Of a stretch of DNA of 47,602 bases, positions 14,057-21,975 are shown in pieces. Under the pieces are notes generated by a model. The model did not search any database, was not told the DNA's origin, and saw nothing but the letters and a program-made list of their open reading frames with translations. Source of the DNA: a virus. The position numbers and the translations under genes are program-made. The first letter of the stretch is position 1. Every line of letters starts with the position of its first letter. The DNA is taken from positions 1-47,602 of IMG/VR virus record IMGVR_UViG_3300042870_000487. One strand, given 5' to 3'.

Positions 14057-16324
14057 ATGTCTTTATCTATTGGATCCGGTATCAGTATAGTTGGTGGTAT
14101 TAGCGTAGTACCCGCTACCGGCACGACTATACCGGATAATCCTATAATAGGCACAGCAACAGCAACAGGTTCTACAACAGCAACAGTATCATTTACTGCT
14201 CCTTTAGATAACGGTGGTTCTACTATATTAAGTTATACAGCAACAAGTAGTCCTGGTGGTTTAACTGGTACACTAAGTCAAGCAGGATCTGGTACTATTA
14301 CTGTTACTGGACTAACATCAAGTACAAGTTATACTTTTAGAGTAACTGCAACTAATAGTATTGGAACCAGTTCACCTAGTAATTTTAGCAATAGTATTAC
14401 TACCCTGTCAGGCGCTCCTGTTAATACAGTATCTCCGGTAGTTAGTGGTACAGCTACAGTTGGTCAAATATTATCTACTACTGATGGTACTTGGACTGGC
14501 TCTCCGTCTATAACATATCAATGGCAACGTGCTGGATCAAATATTTCATTGGCAACAAATAATACATATACGTTAGTAAATGCAGATGCAGGTAATGCTA
14601 TTCGGTGTGTAGTTACTGGTACAAATGGTTCTGGATCAAATTCGGCAAATTCTAATGCTACATCTAATGTATCTGCAATTGCTCCGGGAGCACCAACTAT
14701 AGGCACAGCCACTACAACAGGTGCTATAACTGCTACCGTAGCATTTACAGCTCCGGCAAGCAATGGTGGTGCTACAATTTCAAGTTATACAGCAACAAGT
14801 AGTCCTGGTAATATAACCGGTACACTAAACCAAGCTGGTAGTGGTACTATTAACATAACCGGTCTAACAGCAAGTACAAGTTATACATTTACCGTTATTG
14901 CTACCAATAGTGCGGGTAATAGCTCTCCGAGTAGTGCAAGTAATAGTATTGTAACAGACAGTCTTCCAGTTAATACTGTGGCACCGGTGGTTAGTGGCAC
15001 AGAAACATTTGGTTCAACATTATCATGTACAACTGGTACTTGGACTGGCACTGCTACAATAACATATGCATACCAGTGGCAAAGAAATGGGTCTAATATA
15101 GCATTAGCTACAAGTAATACATATGTATTAGTACAAGCTGATGTGTTAAATGTAATTAGGTGCGTAGTAACCGGTACTAATTCATATGGATCGGCTTCTG
15201 CTAATTCTAATTCTACTTTGGATATTTTACCATTAGCACCGGGTGCACCTACAATTGGTACGGCTAATGCAACCGGTCCATTATCTGCAACAGTGACATT
15301 TACTGCGCCGGCAAGCAACGGTGGTAGAACAATAGAAAGTTATACAGCAACAAGTAGTCCAGGCAATATAACGGGTACATTAAACCAAGCAGGCAGTGGC
15401 ACAATTTTTATATCTGGATTAAATGCAAATACAAGCTATACATTTACCGTAACTGCTAATAATGGATTTTATACAAGTTCTCCGAGTAGCGCAAGTAATA
15501 GCATAACAACCGATGCATTGATTATTGAATATCTAGTAGTTGGAGGTGGCGGCGGTGGCGGTGGAGTTGGCCAAACTGGTATTGGTGCAGGTGGGGGAGG
15601 TGCCGGTGGCTATAGAACCGCTACTGGAGTATCTATAACAACCGGAGTTCAATTATCGGTAACAGTTGGATCCGGAGGCGCCAGGGGATCTTCGCCAACA
15701 GTCGGCGGTAATGGAACTGCATCTGTGTTTAATTCGTTATCTGCAGCCGGCGGAGGCGGTGGAGGTACTAAATCATCTAGTATCTTTATTGGCACAAATG
15801 GAGCAGCAGGCGGTTCTGGTGGCGGCGGATGCGGTGGTTCAGATGGTAATAATAATATTTTTGTAGGTGGTGCAGGAAATACCCCATCAACTAGTCCATC
15901 ACAAGGTAATAATGGCGGTAATGGCAAATTCACTGGCCCTGATTTCTCCGGGGGCGGTGGTGGTGGAGCAGGTGGAGTTGGAGGTACACCAAGTATTACA
16001 ACAGCTGGAGTTGGAGTTTCAAATTCTATAGGAGGATCTGCAATAACATATTCAACGGGCGGCCGAGGTGGCTCATATAGTGTTACCGCACTCACCGGCG
16101 TTAGTGGGACGGATAATACTGGTAATGGTGGCGGCGGTGCATCTGGTAGTGGAGGAACCGGGTCAAGTCGTTCTGGCGGTCTAGGCGGTAGCGGTATTGT
16201 TATTATTCGTCATGTTGATACGTATCCTACAGCAACAACTACAGGAATAGCAGCCGGATATCCTATAACTACTGGCGGGTATGTAATTTATCGCTGGAAC
16301 AGTTCCGGAAGTATAACTTTCTAA
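14057..16324 (+). CDS. adhesin with fn3 and Ig-like repeats and a glycine-rich tip
   Basis: A 755-residue modular protein. Three fibronectin type III-like domains (about residues 30-117, 209-302, 393-488) each carry YTATSSPG and the helix-free SYTFxVxAxN signature. Two Ig-like domains (about 118-208, 303-392) each carry the pattern ITYxWQRxGSNI and IRCVVTGTN. Residues 489-755 form a glycine-rich domain (EYLVVGGGGGGG onward) like that of the 1328-2176 gene. No signal peptide is visible, in keeping with a virion protein. Such domain chains in tail fibres or capsid decorations bind carbohydrate weakly. It stands between a late-type box and a stem-loop, so it is probably monocistronic. Host attachment is the likely role (inference). 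Confidence 0.88.
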   Translation: MSLSIGSGISIVGGISVVPATGTTIPDNPIIGTATATGSTTATVSFTAPLDNGGSTILSYTATSSPGGLTGTLSQAGSGTITVTGLTSSTSYTFRVTATNSIGTSSPSNFSNSITTLSGAPVNTVSPVVSGTATVGQILSTTDGTWTGSPSITYQWQRAGSNISLATNNTYTLVNADAGNAIRCVVTGTNGSGSNSANSNATSNVSAIAPGAPTIGTATTTGAITATVAFTAPASNGGATISSYTATSSPGNITGTLNQAGSGTINITGLTASTSYTFTVIATNSAGNSSPSSASNSIVTDSLPVNTVAPVVSGTETFGSTLSCTTGTWTGTATITYAYQWQRNGSNIALATSNTYVLVQADVLNVIRCVVTGTNSYGSASANSNSTLDILPLAPGAPTIGTANATGPLSATVTFTAPASNGGRTIESYTATSSPGNITGTLNQAGSGTIFISGLNANTSYTFTVTANNGFYTSSPSSASNSITTDALIIEYLVVGGGGGGGGVGQTGIGAGGGGAGGYRTATGVSITTGVQLSVTVGSGGARGSSPTVGGNGTASVFNSLSAAGGGGGGTKSSSIFIGTNGAAGGSGGGGCGGSDGNNNIFVGGAGNTPSTSPSQGNNGGNGKFTGPDFSGGGGGGAGGVGGTPSITTAGVGVSNSIGGSAITYSTGGRGGSYSVTALTGVSGTDNTGNGGGGASGSGGTGSSRSGGLGGSGIVIIRHVDTYPTATTTGIAAGYPITTGGYVIYRWNSSGSITF

Positions 16325-16332
16325 ATAGTAAG

Positions 16333-16357
16333 GGTAAATGTGATTAGTACATTTACC
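16333..16357 (+). terminator. stem-loop after the adhesin gene
   Basis: GGTAAATGT-GATTAGT-ACATTTACC, a perfect 9-bp stem with a 7-base loop, starts 9 bases after the stop codon. It is AT-rich and lacks a T-run, so it may be a weak terminator or an mRNA-protecting hairpin. A TATAAT at about 16369 lies between it and the next gene but has no good -35 box. Confidence 0.5.
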
Positions 16358-16393
16358 TCTATCATGTTATAATAAAACGACTAGGAGAATCTT

Positions 16394-16714
16394 TTGAAGT
16401 TAACTTATCTATTAATAATTACGTTGTTATTACTACCAATTAAATCATATTCACAACAAATAGAAGAATCTATAACAATAGATTTACCCTGTTACAATAC
16501 AAAAGAAATCTTTAAGAGTATTAGAGAAAAATATAAAGAGTTACCCTTCATGACCGGACAAGTAGCTGATGAAGCTAGTTCAATAGTAAGTATTTGGTTA
16601 AATCCTGTTGATAATAATTGGACTATTCTAGCAACTAAGAAAGACCTTACTTGTGTAGTTGGTATGGGAACTGATATGAAAATAGTAACTCACAAAAAAG
16701 GAACGGATATATGA
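16394..16714 (+). CDS. secreted hypothetical protein (TTG start)
   Basis: A 106-residue protein beginning at a TTG codon preceded by AGGAG at 8 bases. Residues 1-20 (MKLTYLLIITLLLLPIKSYS) form a clear Sec signal peptide with likely cleavage before QQIEES. The mature part of about 85 residues contains two cysteines (DLPCYNT and DLTCVVG) that could form a disulfide in the periplasm. It overlaps the D-Ala-D-Ala carboxypeptidase start by ATGA, so the two are made together and may act together at the cell wall. No known domain. Confidence 0.78.
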   Translation: MKLTYLLIITLLLLPIKSYSQQIEESITIDLPCYNTKEIFKSIREKYKELPFMTGQVADEASSIVSIWLNPVDNNWTILATKKDLTCVVGMGTDMKIVTHKKGTDI

Positions 16715-17448
16715 TTAAAAAACTTATAGCAATAATAGTATTATCACTATGTGGCACAGCATATGCCGATCCTAATTTTACTGCCCAAGCTTGGTTAGTA
16801 GCTGATAGTAATGGTAAAATACTAGAAGGCTCTAATATGTCTGAAATACGTAGCATTGCTAGTATAACTAAACTAATGACTGCTATGGTTGTACTAGACA
16901 GCGGACAATCACTAACTGAAGTCATTCCAAAAAAACTATACAATAAACATTTAACAAGAGAAATACTAATTGATTTGGCAATAGTTAAATCGGATAATAA
17001 CGCTGCCAAAATGTTATGTGATTACTATCCAGGTGGATATAACAAATGTATTGATGCTATGAATTATAAAGCGGCATCATTACAAATGAATAACAGTACT
17101 TTTACTGATCCAACAGGTAGATTACATACAAACGTTAGTACAGCACATGATTTGATTAAATTAGTATTTGCCGCAAGTACGTATCCATTAATAGTAACAG
17201 CAAGTAATATGGATGCTGTACGATGGAGTATCGGTAAGAAGAAAACAGCAGAATTCAGAAACACTAATACTCTAGTAGGAAATGGTTATAAATTCTTAGT
17301 AAGTAAAACTGGCTTTATCAATAAAGCAGGTGGATGTATTGTTATGATGATGGATACAGCAAATGGAATCAGGACCGTAGTCCTGTTGGGTTCAAAGAAT
17401 ACTACAACTCGTATCCCAGAAGCAAAGATGCTATCTATGCTTTATTAA
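16711..17448 (+). CDS. S11-family D-Ala-D-Ala carboxypeptidase/endopeptidase
   Basis: A 245-residue penicillin-binding-protein-like serine peptidase of family S11. Signal peptide at residues 1-19 (ends GTAYA). The three active-site motifs are present: SxxK as Ser51-Ile-Thr-Lys54, SxN as Ser94-Asp-Asn96, and KTG as Lys199-Thr-Gly201. It is close to the short endopeptidase types (PBP7-like) and lacks the C-terminal membrane anchor of PBP5/6. It should act on peptidoglycan cross-bridges in the periplasm. In a phage, possible roles are lysis or cell-wall change during infection (inference). It follows a small secreted protein in the same operon and is convergent with the gene at 17445 (4-base overlap). 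Confidence 0.92.
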   Translation: MIKKLIAIIVLSLCGTAYADPNFTAQAWLVADSNGKILEGSNMSEIRSIASITKLMTAMVVLDSGQSLTEVIPKKLYNKHLTREILIDLAIVKSDNNAAKMLCDYYPGGYNKCIDAMNYKAASLQMNNSTFTDPTGRLHTNVSTAHDLIKLVFAASTYPLIVTASNMDAVRWSIGKKKTAEFRNTNTLVGNGYKFLVSKTGFINKAGGCIVMMMDTANGIRTVVLLGSKNTTTRIPEAKMLSMLY

Positions 17449-17714
17449 TCTTTGGGTCCAAACTTAGTGATATCTTTCTTAGGAACATAATCAACACCTG
17501 GCACTGGACTATAGTCTTTTGTCAAACTAGGTATCATCTCATCACCGTACTTTAATGTAATATAGCTAAATGTTCCGCTATTAGTAGTTTCTTTCAAACC
17601 AATCATTAAATGTCTATGCCATGATATTTTCATATCAACAACCTTTTTAATGTTGTTGTCTGTTAGTATATCGGTGAAGTTATTGTTTTCACGGTAAAAA
17701 GTATAGTATTTCAT
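17445..17714 (-). CDS. small hypothetical protein
   Basis: An 89-residue protein starting MKYYTFYRENNNF. The ATG at 17714 is chosen because it overlaps the upstream stop as ATGA; a TTG three codons earlier is possible. Composition is mixed, with SWHRHLMIGLKETTN in the middle and a Pro/Lys/Asp-rich C-terminus. No known motif. It is the last gene of the minus-strand operon that includes dCMP deaminase. Confidence 0.65.
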   Translation of the reverse strand: MKYYTFYRENNNFTDILTDNNIKKVVDMKISWHRHLMIGLKETTNSGTFSYITLKYGDEMIPSLTKDYSPVPGVDYVPKKDITKFGPKD

Positions 17715-17911
17715 TTTTTCCAAAGTATAAAGTTTATGTAATCGGGTTCTGTTTCAAAATAGAAATCATATAATCCACCCTCACGTCCTGCCGGTATCTG
17801 ACAATCGTAACCCCAATCATTGGCACAATTACGTTGACACCAATCAATGACAGGTTTTAATTCTCCGTAACCAATTGTTATTCTAGTTTTGTATTGGGTA
17901 TCTGGTGACAC
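17711..17911 (-). CDS. small conserved phage protein
   Basis: A 66-residue protein with the pattern VIDWCQRNCANDWGYDC and a C-terminal FETEPDYINFILWKK, which recurs in small phage proteins next to nucleotide-metabolism genes. Three cysteines are present but no clear metal site. It overlaps the dCMP deaminase gene by 29 bases and the next gene by ATGA, so it is translationally coupled. Function unknown. Confidence 0.72.
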   Translation of the reverse strand: MSPDTQYKTRITIGYGELKPVIDWCQRNCANDWGYDCQIPAGREGGLYDFYFETEPDYINFILWKK

Positions 17912-18383
17912 TTACTTTGCCTTGTTCTAAAAATTCTAATCCTTTTGTATCTCTATATGATTCACGGTAGAACACATTTTTAATACCAGATTGATAGATA
18001 GCTTTTGCACAATGTATACAAGGTGCATGTGTAATAAACAATGTAGCATCCTCACTAGATTCTGTACTTGCGGACACTTTAGCAATTGCATTCATTTCTG
18101 CATGTAATACCTCATCCTTAGTGACTAAACGATATCTACGATTGCTTTCCACATTACTATCATATTCTTCTAGTGGATATAATTGTCCATCCCAAACATC
18201 GCCGGGCATGTATTCTTTGTATTCACACTCGTTAGTCCATCCAGTTGGCATACCATTGTATCCTGTACCTAGAATCTTGTTACCTTTAACAATAACAGCA
18301 CCTACATTTAATCTGATTGCTGAACTTAATTTGCTTGTAAGGTCAGCAATATCCATGTAATAGTCTATAAACTTTTGTTTCAT
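17883..18383 (-). CDS. deoxycytidylate (dCMP) deaminase
   Basis: A 166-residue zinc deaminase. The active site is complete: His94-Ala-Glu96 (LHAEMNAIAK) and Pro121-Cys122-x-x-Cys125 (APCIHCAKAIYQSG), with the substrate-binding GTGYNGMPTGWTN at residues 39-51. The enzyme converts dCMP to dUMP, the substrate of thymidylate synthase, and is common in T4-like phages (gene cd). It overlaps its neighbours on both sides (ATGA upstream). Together with the MazG-like and 5'-nucleotidase genes it forms the nucleotide-pool part of this window. Confidence 0.94.
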   Translation of the reverse strand: MKQKFIDYYMDIADLTSKLSSAIRLNVGAVIVKGNKILGTGYNGMPTGWTNECEYKEYMPGDVWDGQLYPLEEYDSNVESNRRYRLVTKDEVLHAEMNAIAKVSASTESSEDATLFITHAPCIHCAKAIYQSGIKNVFYRESYRDTKGLEFLEQGKVSVTRYPIQN

Positions 18384-18619
18384 TTAACGTAGAATTTTTT
18401 AATATGTTCTTTTGCACTATGATCGGCTAGTATACTTAGTACATAGTTTGGTTCGTCATACTTTTTGCAAAAAGCTTCACCCAGTTTGTAGTCACCTTTA
18501 ATCTGCTCAAACAGAAACTCTTTGCAAAAATCATCAAATTGTTGTTTACTAATCTTAAAATCTTTTTTGCCTTTACTTAGAGTTTGTATATCTAGTTGTT
18601 GCGCCATTTTATCAAACAT
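18380..18619 (-). CDS. small conserved phage protein
   Basis: A 79-residue, mostly helical protein (ISKQQFDDFCKEFLFEQIKG, then CKKYDEPNYVLSILADHSAK). The ATG at 18619 is chosen: it follows the stop of the upstream gene by one base and has GGGAT ahead. A longer frame upstream overlaps the 18621-19157 gene and is not supported. It overlaps the dCMP deaminase start by ATGA. Function unknown. Confidence 0.72.
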   Translation of the reverse strand: MFDKMAQQLDIQTLSKGKKDFKISKQQFDDFCKEFLFEQIKGDYKLGEAFCKKYDEPNYVLSILADHSAKEHIKKFYVK

Positions 18620-18620
18620 A

Positions 18621-19157
18621 TTAATCCCAGAGTGCTCTAAAATATTTACCAAACAGATCCAAACCTTCTTGGATACGATCTTCATGTAGTTGATGCCCTT
18701 CAGCATCATACCAATGGTCATCAGGATTCTTATCAACCATTTGAAATGTATCTTCTACTTTACCTGTCATAGGATTGGGATATGTTTTATCAGTTTTAAT
18801 CCAATCATAGTCACTTTTACCATGATGATATTTGTCACCATAATCTTCAAATGCTATTTGTTGAAAGGCCCAAATCATTTTATCTAATGTTTCATCCCAA
18901 CGTTTAGCACCTTCATTCCATGCCTCATCGTGTGATTCAATATAGAAATCAAAGCTTTGTTGTGTGCTATATTCTTCACCACCAACATCTACAAAATCAC
19001 TAGGGATACCTTGTTTAGTTTGTTTTAGTTGGATTAATGCCGGATAGATAATAGTAGCTAGAGTGTGGTCTGTACTCCAAGTATCAAATCTATCAATTTG
19101 CACATTGATTTTTCTGCGATTACCCTTTCTAGGGTAGTTGCCAATATTTATTTTCAT
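18621..19157 (-). CDS. conserved hypothetical phage protein
   Basis: A 178-residue protein of a family that I recognise from T4-like phages of aquatic bacteria, with the signature DRFDTWSTDHTLATIIYPAL and an aromatic/acidic C-terminal half containing WDETLDKMIWAFQQIAFE. A Lys/Asp-rich insert precedes DEWYDAE-like acidic sequence. The function is not known. It overlaps the upstream gene by ATGA-type spacing and is part of the nucleotide-metabolism operon. Confidence 0.75.
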   Translation of the reverse strand: MKINIGNYPRKGNRRKINVQIDRFDTWSTDHTLATIIYPALIQLKQTKQGIPSDFVDVGGEEYSTQQSFDFYIESHDEAWNEGAKRWDETLDKMIWAFQQIAFEDYGDKYHHGKSDYDWIKTDKTYPNPMTGKVEDTFQMVDKNPDDHWYDAEGHQLHEDRIQEGLDLFGKYFRALWD

Positions 19158-19477
19158 ACTTCTTTATTTACCTTGCCTTCAATAAATGCAACAAAATGTT
19201 CTCCGTGCTTCACTGAAGCATATTCAATTTTCTTGTATTCTTTACTTAGTTGTGCTAGTTGTTCTAATGAATTACCTTGGCAAATAAAATCGTTTGATTC
19301 ACGGTCATATAACAAAATAATATCATCTACTAATCTTGTTTCTAATTTATAAACATTAGATTTGATTGGTTCTTCAATAATCATTAATTGTAGATTTTTA
19401 TGTAGTTTATATATTGTATGAAATTTACCCATAAACCATCCCAAAGCTAGGATTAGAATAATATCAATTAGTGTCAT
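19154..19477 (-). CDS. small membrane-anchored hypothetical protein
   Basis: A 107-residue protein with one N-terminal membrane segment (residues 3-18, LIDIILILALGWFMGKF) and a cytoplasmic domain of about 85 residues with LETRLVDDIILLYDRESNDFICQG. The pattern suggests an anchored soluble domain. It overlaps the downstream gene by 4 bases. No family function known. Confidence 0.7.
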   Translation of the reverse strand: MTLIDIILILALGWFMGKFHTIYKLHKNLQLMIIEEPIKSNVYKLETRLVDDIILLYDRESNDFICQGNSLEQLAQLSKEYKKIEYASVKHGEHFVAFIEGKVNKEV

Positions 19478-19481
19478 AATA

Positions 19482-19763
19482 TTATTTATTAATAGTTAAG
19501 TTAGACCATTTCTTTAATTTCTTAAATTTATTCTTTTTGGCCTGATCTAAACCACCAACTGTAATACCTATATTATTTTCAGTAATCAATTCAACCATAG
19601 CTAATAAGTCACCCAATTCTTCTTCAAGCATTTGGATATTAGTCATTGGTTTGTTTGGTTTCATTTGATCTGGACCGAACCTGAAACACTTGCTAACAGC
19701 TTGTGTAACTTCGGCACATTCTTCTTGTAAGATTAATAGAATTTCTCTTGTATCTTCGTTCAT
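19482..19763 (-). CDS. MazG-like nucleotide pyrophosphohydrolase
   Basis: A 93-residue helical protein with the MazG metal-binding pattern: LQEECAEVTQAVSK (ExxE on the first helix) and LEEELGDLLAMVELI (ExxD on the second). Single-domain MazG-like proteins cleave NTPs or dNTPs to the monophosphate plus pyrophosphate, and in phages have been linked to nucleotide pools or (p)ppGpp control, though direct evidence varies. Its ATG overlaps the upstream stop by ATGA. Substrate cannot be predicted from sequence. Confidence 0.82.
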   Translation of the reverse strand: MNEDTREILLILQEECAEVTQAVSKCFRFGPDQMKPNKPMTNIQMLEEELGDLLAMVELITENNIGITVGGLDQAKKNKFKKLKKWSNLTINK

Positions 19764-19990
19764 TTTTTATTCCATCTAAAGTTGTTTAATTCAGCTACCA
19801 CTTCATCTAATGATTCCTGTACTTCCCATGTACCATGAGGAGGACAAAAAACATATGTAATATTTTCAATTATACCATCTTCTTTTTTAGCAAGATTAGG
19901 TGTATTGAATACTGTTGAAATCAAATCAATATTGATTGCAATTTTATTGCCTTTGTGTGCGTCACTGGCATTTGTAAGAGAGATAAACAT
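19760..19990 (-). CDS. small hypothetical protein
   Basis: A 76-residue beta-rich protein: MFISLTNASDAHKGNKIAIN, IDLISTVFNT, then CPPHGTWEVQESLDEVVAEL. It weakly resembles the small FlbD-like fold (short strands followed by a helix), but no function can be assigned. It overlaps genes on both sides (TAATG upstream, ATGA downstream), giving strong context support. Confidence 0.7.
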   Translation of the reverse strand: MFISLTNASDAHKGNKIAINIDLISTVFNTPNLAKKEDGIIENITYVFCPPHGTWEVQESLDEVVAELNNFRWNKK

Positions 19991-20148
19991 TAAATTCCGA
20001 TCATATTGGTTAAGTGTAAAAAAACAATTGCAAAATTAACTGCAAAAACTAATCCATCCATGTAGTACATCCACTTAGGACTATTAGTATAATCTTTGGT
20101 TGCTAATATGTAACCAAAAAACAATGTAGCAAAAACACTAATTATCAT
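19990..20148 (-). CDS. very small membrane protein
   Basis: A 52-residue frame with two membrane segments: MIISVFATLFFGYILA at residues 1-16 and LVFAVNFAIVFLHLTNMIGI at the C-terminus, joined by a polar loop (TKDYTNSPKWMYYMDG). It starts within a TAATG overlap with the cupin gene and ends in a TAATG overlap with the next gene, so it is a translationally coupled member of the operon. Function unknown; candidates include a holin-like or accessory membrane protein, but nothing proves this. Confidence 0.72.
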   Translation of the reverse strand: MIISVFATLFFGYILATKDYTNSPKWMYYMDGLVFAVNFAIVFLHLTNMIGI

Positions 20149-20660
20149 TATTGTTTCCTATTAGCTTTAGACATTACATATTTTTCATGATAGGGTTTCC
20201 AATCATTTAAGTAATGGTCGTGTTTAATCCAACGATGTATTCCTTTCTTAGCTTCTACTAAGAAACCCCATTCACGTTGCTGTGGTCCCATAAAGAACAT
20301 TGTTGTTGCTGGCTCTTCACCTTCAAGTTCAAGCCAATGATAATCACCTGCATTACGTTTAATAATACTACCGGGCCCACGCCATGTTTGAAATTCTGTA
20401 AGCAATTTACCATCATCATTGAATACAGGGGTATGCTCCCAATAACCACCCTTCAATACAATAGTCATGTAGGGCCAAGGATGGTCATGAAATATAGGAT
20501 CATCACTACGTACAATCTTATGTAATGTAACATTGAGTGGGAACCAACTACGGTCTTTAAGAAACAAATAATAGCGGTGCATGTAATCTAGTCCTGTCCT
20601 ACGATCAGGAATCAAACGATAACGACCTAACTTATTCATTACTTTGTGAAATAAACTCAT
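20148..20660 (-). CDS. cupin-like protein
   Basis: A 170-residue protein with a cupin-type core: HKIVRSDDPIFHDHPWPYMT with two His in the first motif, followed by VLKGGYWEHTPVF and then GDYHWLELEGEEPATTMFF, where the second motif His is found. Such double-stranded beta-helix proteins bind a metal and act as dioxygenases, epimerases or binding proteins. The C-terminal 40 residues are aromatic and basic (GIHRWIKHDHYLNDWKPYHE). Homologues occur in aquatic phages. A promoter with TATAAT lies just upstream. It starts the operon that runs to 17445. Confidence 0.72.
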   Translation of the reverse strand: MSLFHKVMNKLGRYRLIPDRRTGLDYMHRYYLFLKDRSWFPLNVTLHKIVRSDDPIFHDHPWPYMTIVLKGGYWEHTPVFNDDGKLLTEFQTWRGPGSIIKRNAGDYHWLELEGEEPATTMFFMGPQQREWGFLVEAKKGIHRWIKHDHYLNDWKPYHEKYVMSKANRKQ

Positions 20661-20683
20661 TACTATCTCCTATCTGATTGACT

Positions 20684-20712
20684 ATTATAACATACAACTG
20701 AATTAAACACAA
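20684..20712 (-). promoter_or_regulatory. sigma70-type promoter
   Basis: On the minus strand TTGTGT (20707-20712) and a perfect TATAAT (20684-20689) with a 17-base spacer, 24 bases before the cupin gene. It directly follows the terminator of the HTH gene. Confidence 0.7.
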
Positions 20713-20721
20713 GTATAAAGG

Positions 20722-20748
20722 CAGAAAAAGGGTGACGAATCACCCTTT
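20722..20748 (-). terminator. intrinsic terminator of the HTH gene
   Basis: On the minus strand AAAGGGTGA-TTCG-TCACCCTTT followed by TTCTG: a 9-bp stem with a TTCG tetraloop and T-run, about 20 bases after the HTH stop codon. Confidence 0.9.
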
Positions 20749-20769
20749 ATTTACATCTCAAATTTGAGA

Positions 20770-21030
20770 TTAAACTAGACCCATTGCCAAGGCCTTGTAA
20801 CCAGCGGCTACAACTTCACGACTAGGGGTACCCAAACGATACTTAGTGTATGTACCACCGAGTTTGTTTGTACGCTTGTTAGCGTAGATTGCCAAACCGC
20901 TACGCAAGCGCAAATCGCTTACTGTTGCTGTTGGATTAGCAAATCCAAAACGTTGGGTAATTTGCTTCGCAGTCATTTCTGCGCCGTTTTCAAATGCCTC
21001 AATAAGGCGTGCTTGTTTAGTTAATGTCAT
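20770..21030 (-). CDS. helix-turn-helix phage regulator
   Basis: An 86-residue basic protein. Residues 13-42 (NGAEMTAKQITQRFGFANPT plus ATVSDLRLR) form a winged-helix/HTH pattern, and the remainder (YANKRTNKLGGTYTKYRLG) would be the wing. This small family is common in aquatic phages. The ATG at 21030 is chosen for its AAAGGAAAAT site; an upstream extension to 21102 would run through the promoter. The gene is alone between its own promoter, which contains a 16-bp perfect palindrome, and a terminator. That layout strongly suggests autoregulation (inference). Confidence 0.85.
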   Translation of the reverse strand: MTLTKQARLIEAFENGAEMTAKQITQRFGFANPTATVSDLRLRSGLAIYANKRTNKLGGTYTKYRLGTPSREVVAAGYKALAMGLV

Positions 21031-21073
21031 TTTATTTTCCTTTAAAAAATCGCTGTTTTCACAACGTGTTACT

Positions 21074-21102
21074 ATTGTATAACAACTAGTTGTTACATAC
21101 AA
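21074..21102 (-). promoter_or_regulatory. promoter with palindromic operator
   Basis: On the minus strand TTGTAT (21097-21102) and TACAAT (21074-21079) with a 17-base spacer. The spacer is almost filled by the perfect 16-bp palindrome TAACAACTAGTTGTTA (21080-21095), and the two promoter boxes are themselves near inverted copies. Bound protein would block RNA polymerase. It precedes the HTH gene. Confidence 0.75.
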
Positions 21103-21126
21103 TATCTTTTGGTCACCTAGTTTAAT

Positions 21127-21975
21127 TTAGATGTCCAAAAACTTTAACTCAAACATATCTGCTTGAGGGTCAGCACCCTTGTAACCACGAGGATTACATA
21201 CCACGCGGGTAGTGCCAATATTATAATCAAATGGGTCATGCATATGACCATGAGTCCATAAAGTAATTTGTGGATGATCTAAAATGAATTCACTCAATTC
21301 ACTATGATATCCGCCATTCATTATACTATGTACATTATGCTTGTATCTGTCATGTGTACTCATTGCGCTAGGTGCATGATGTCCTACAAATACAACTTTT
21401 TGATCCTTTAAATCAACCAACACTTGTTTCAAATAACTCAATGTTTGTTGATGACGGTACACAGTATGTGCTGGACGTAATTTAGAATATCCATGTTCAT
21501 CATTACGTATTACCCGATAATCATTCATCATGTCAGCTAATGCATGTAATGTTAGTGGATCACCTTTATTACAATCAGTCCACAATGTAGCACCAATAAA
21601 GGACACTTCATTGATAACCTTAATATCATTCTCAAGGAAGTAAACATTAGGATAAACTGCACAGGCTGCACGTAAGTGGTTAATGCTTTCTTTCCATCTT
21701 CCGTGATAGAATTCATGATTGCCTGCAATATAAACAACATGAGGAAACTCATTGCTTACTCTACTGAGGAAAGCACGAAATCTTTGTGCGGCTTTTTGTC
21801 TTGTGCCTAATTCAGTATACGATTCATATGGGCTAATTACTGTTGGTGGATGATTATGTAAATCCTCTGCTAACATAATATCACCGGATAAGATAAGGAC
21901 CTCAGCACCACCAGTGTTCTTAAGGTCAATATCTTCAAACTCTAAATGTAAATCCGAACAAATTCCTATTTTCAT
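21127..21975 (-). CDS. calcineurin-like metallophosphoesterase
   Basis: A 282-residue metallophosphoesterase with all five family motifs: DLH (Asp8, His10), GD (Asp32), GNHE (Asn86, His87), GHHAPS (His199) and THGHMHD (His242, His244). The enzymes use two metal ions to cleave phosphomono- or diesters; the phage substrate is unknown. It overlaps the SWIM gene start/stop by 4 bases. A second, degenerate member of the family is encoded at 27238-27930 and lacks most of these ligands. Confidence 0.92.
   Translation of the reverse strand: MKIGICSDLHLEFEDIDLKNTGGAEVLILSGDIMLAEDLHNHPPTVISPYESYTELGTRQKAAQRFRAFLSRVSNEFPHVVYIAGNHEFYHGRWKESINHLRAACAVYPNVYFLENDIKVINEVSFIGATLWTDCNKGDPLTLHALADMMNDYRVIRNDEHGYSKLRPAHTVYRHQQTLSYLKQVLVDLKDQKVVFVGHHAPSAMSTHDRYKHNVHSIMNGGYHSELSEFILDHPQITLWTHGHMHDPFDYNIGTTRVVCNPRGYKGADPQADMFELKFLDI

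Noticed and set aside
19483-19490. AATAAATA late-type box before the 19477 gene
   Set aside because: It is made by the coding end (Ile-Asn-Lys-stop) of the MazG-like gene and is likely chance.
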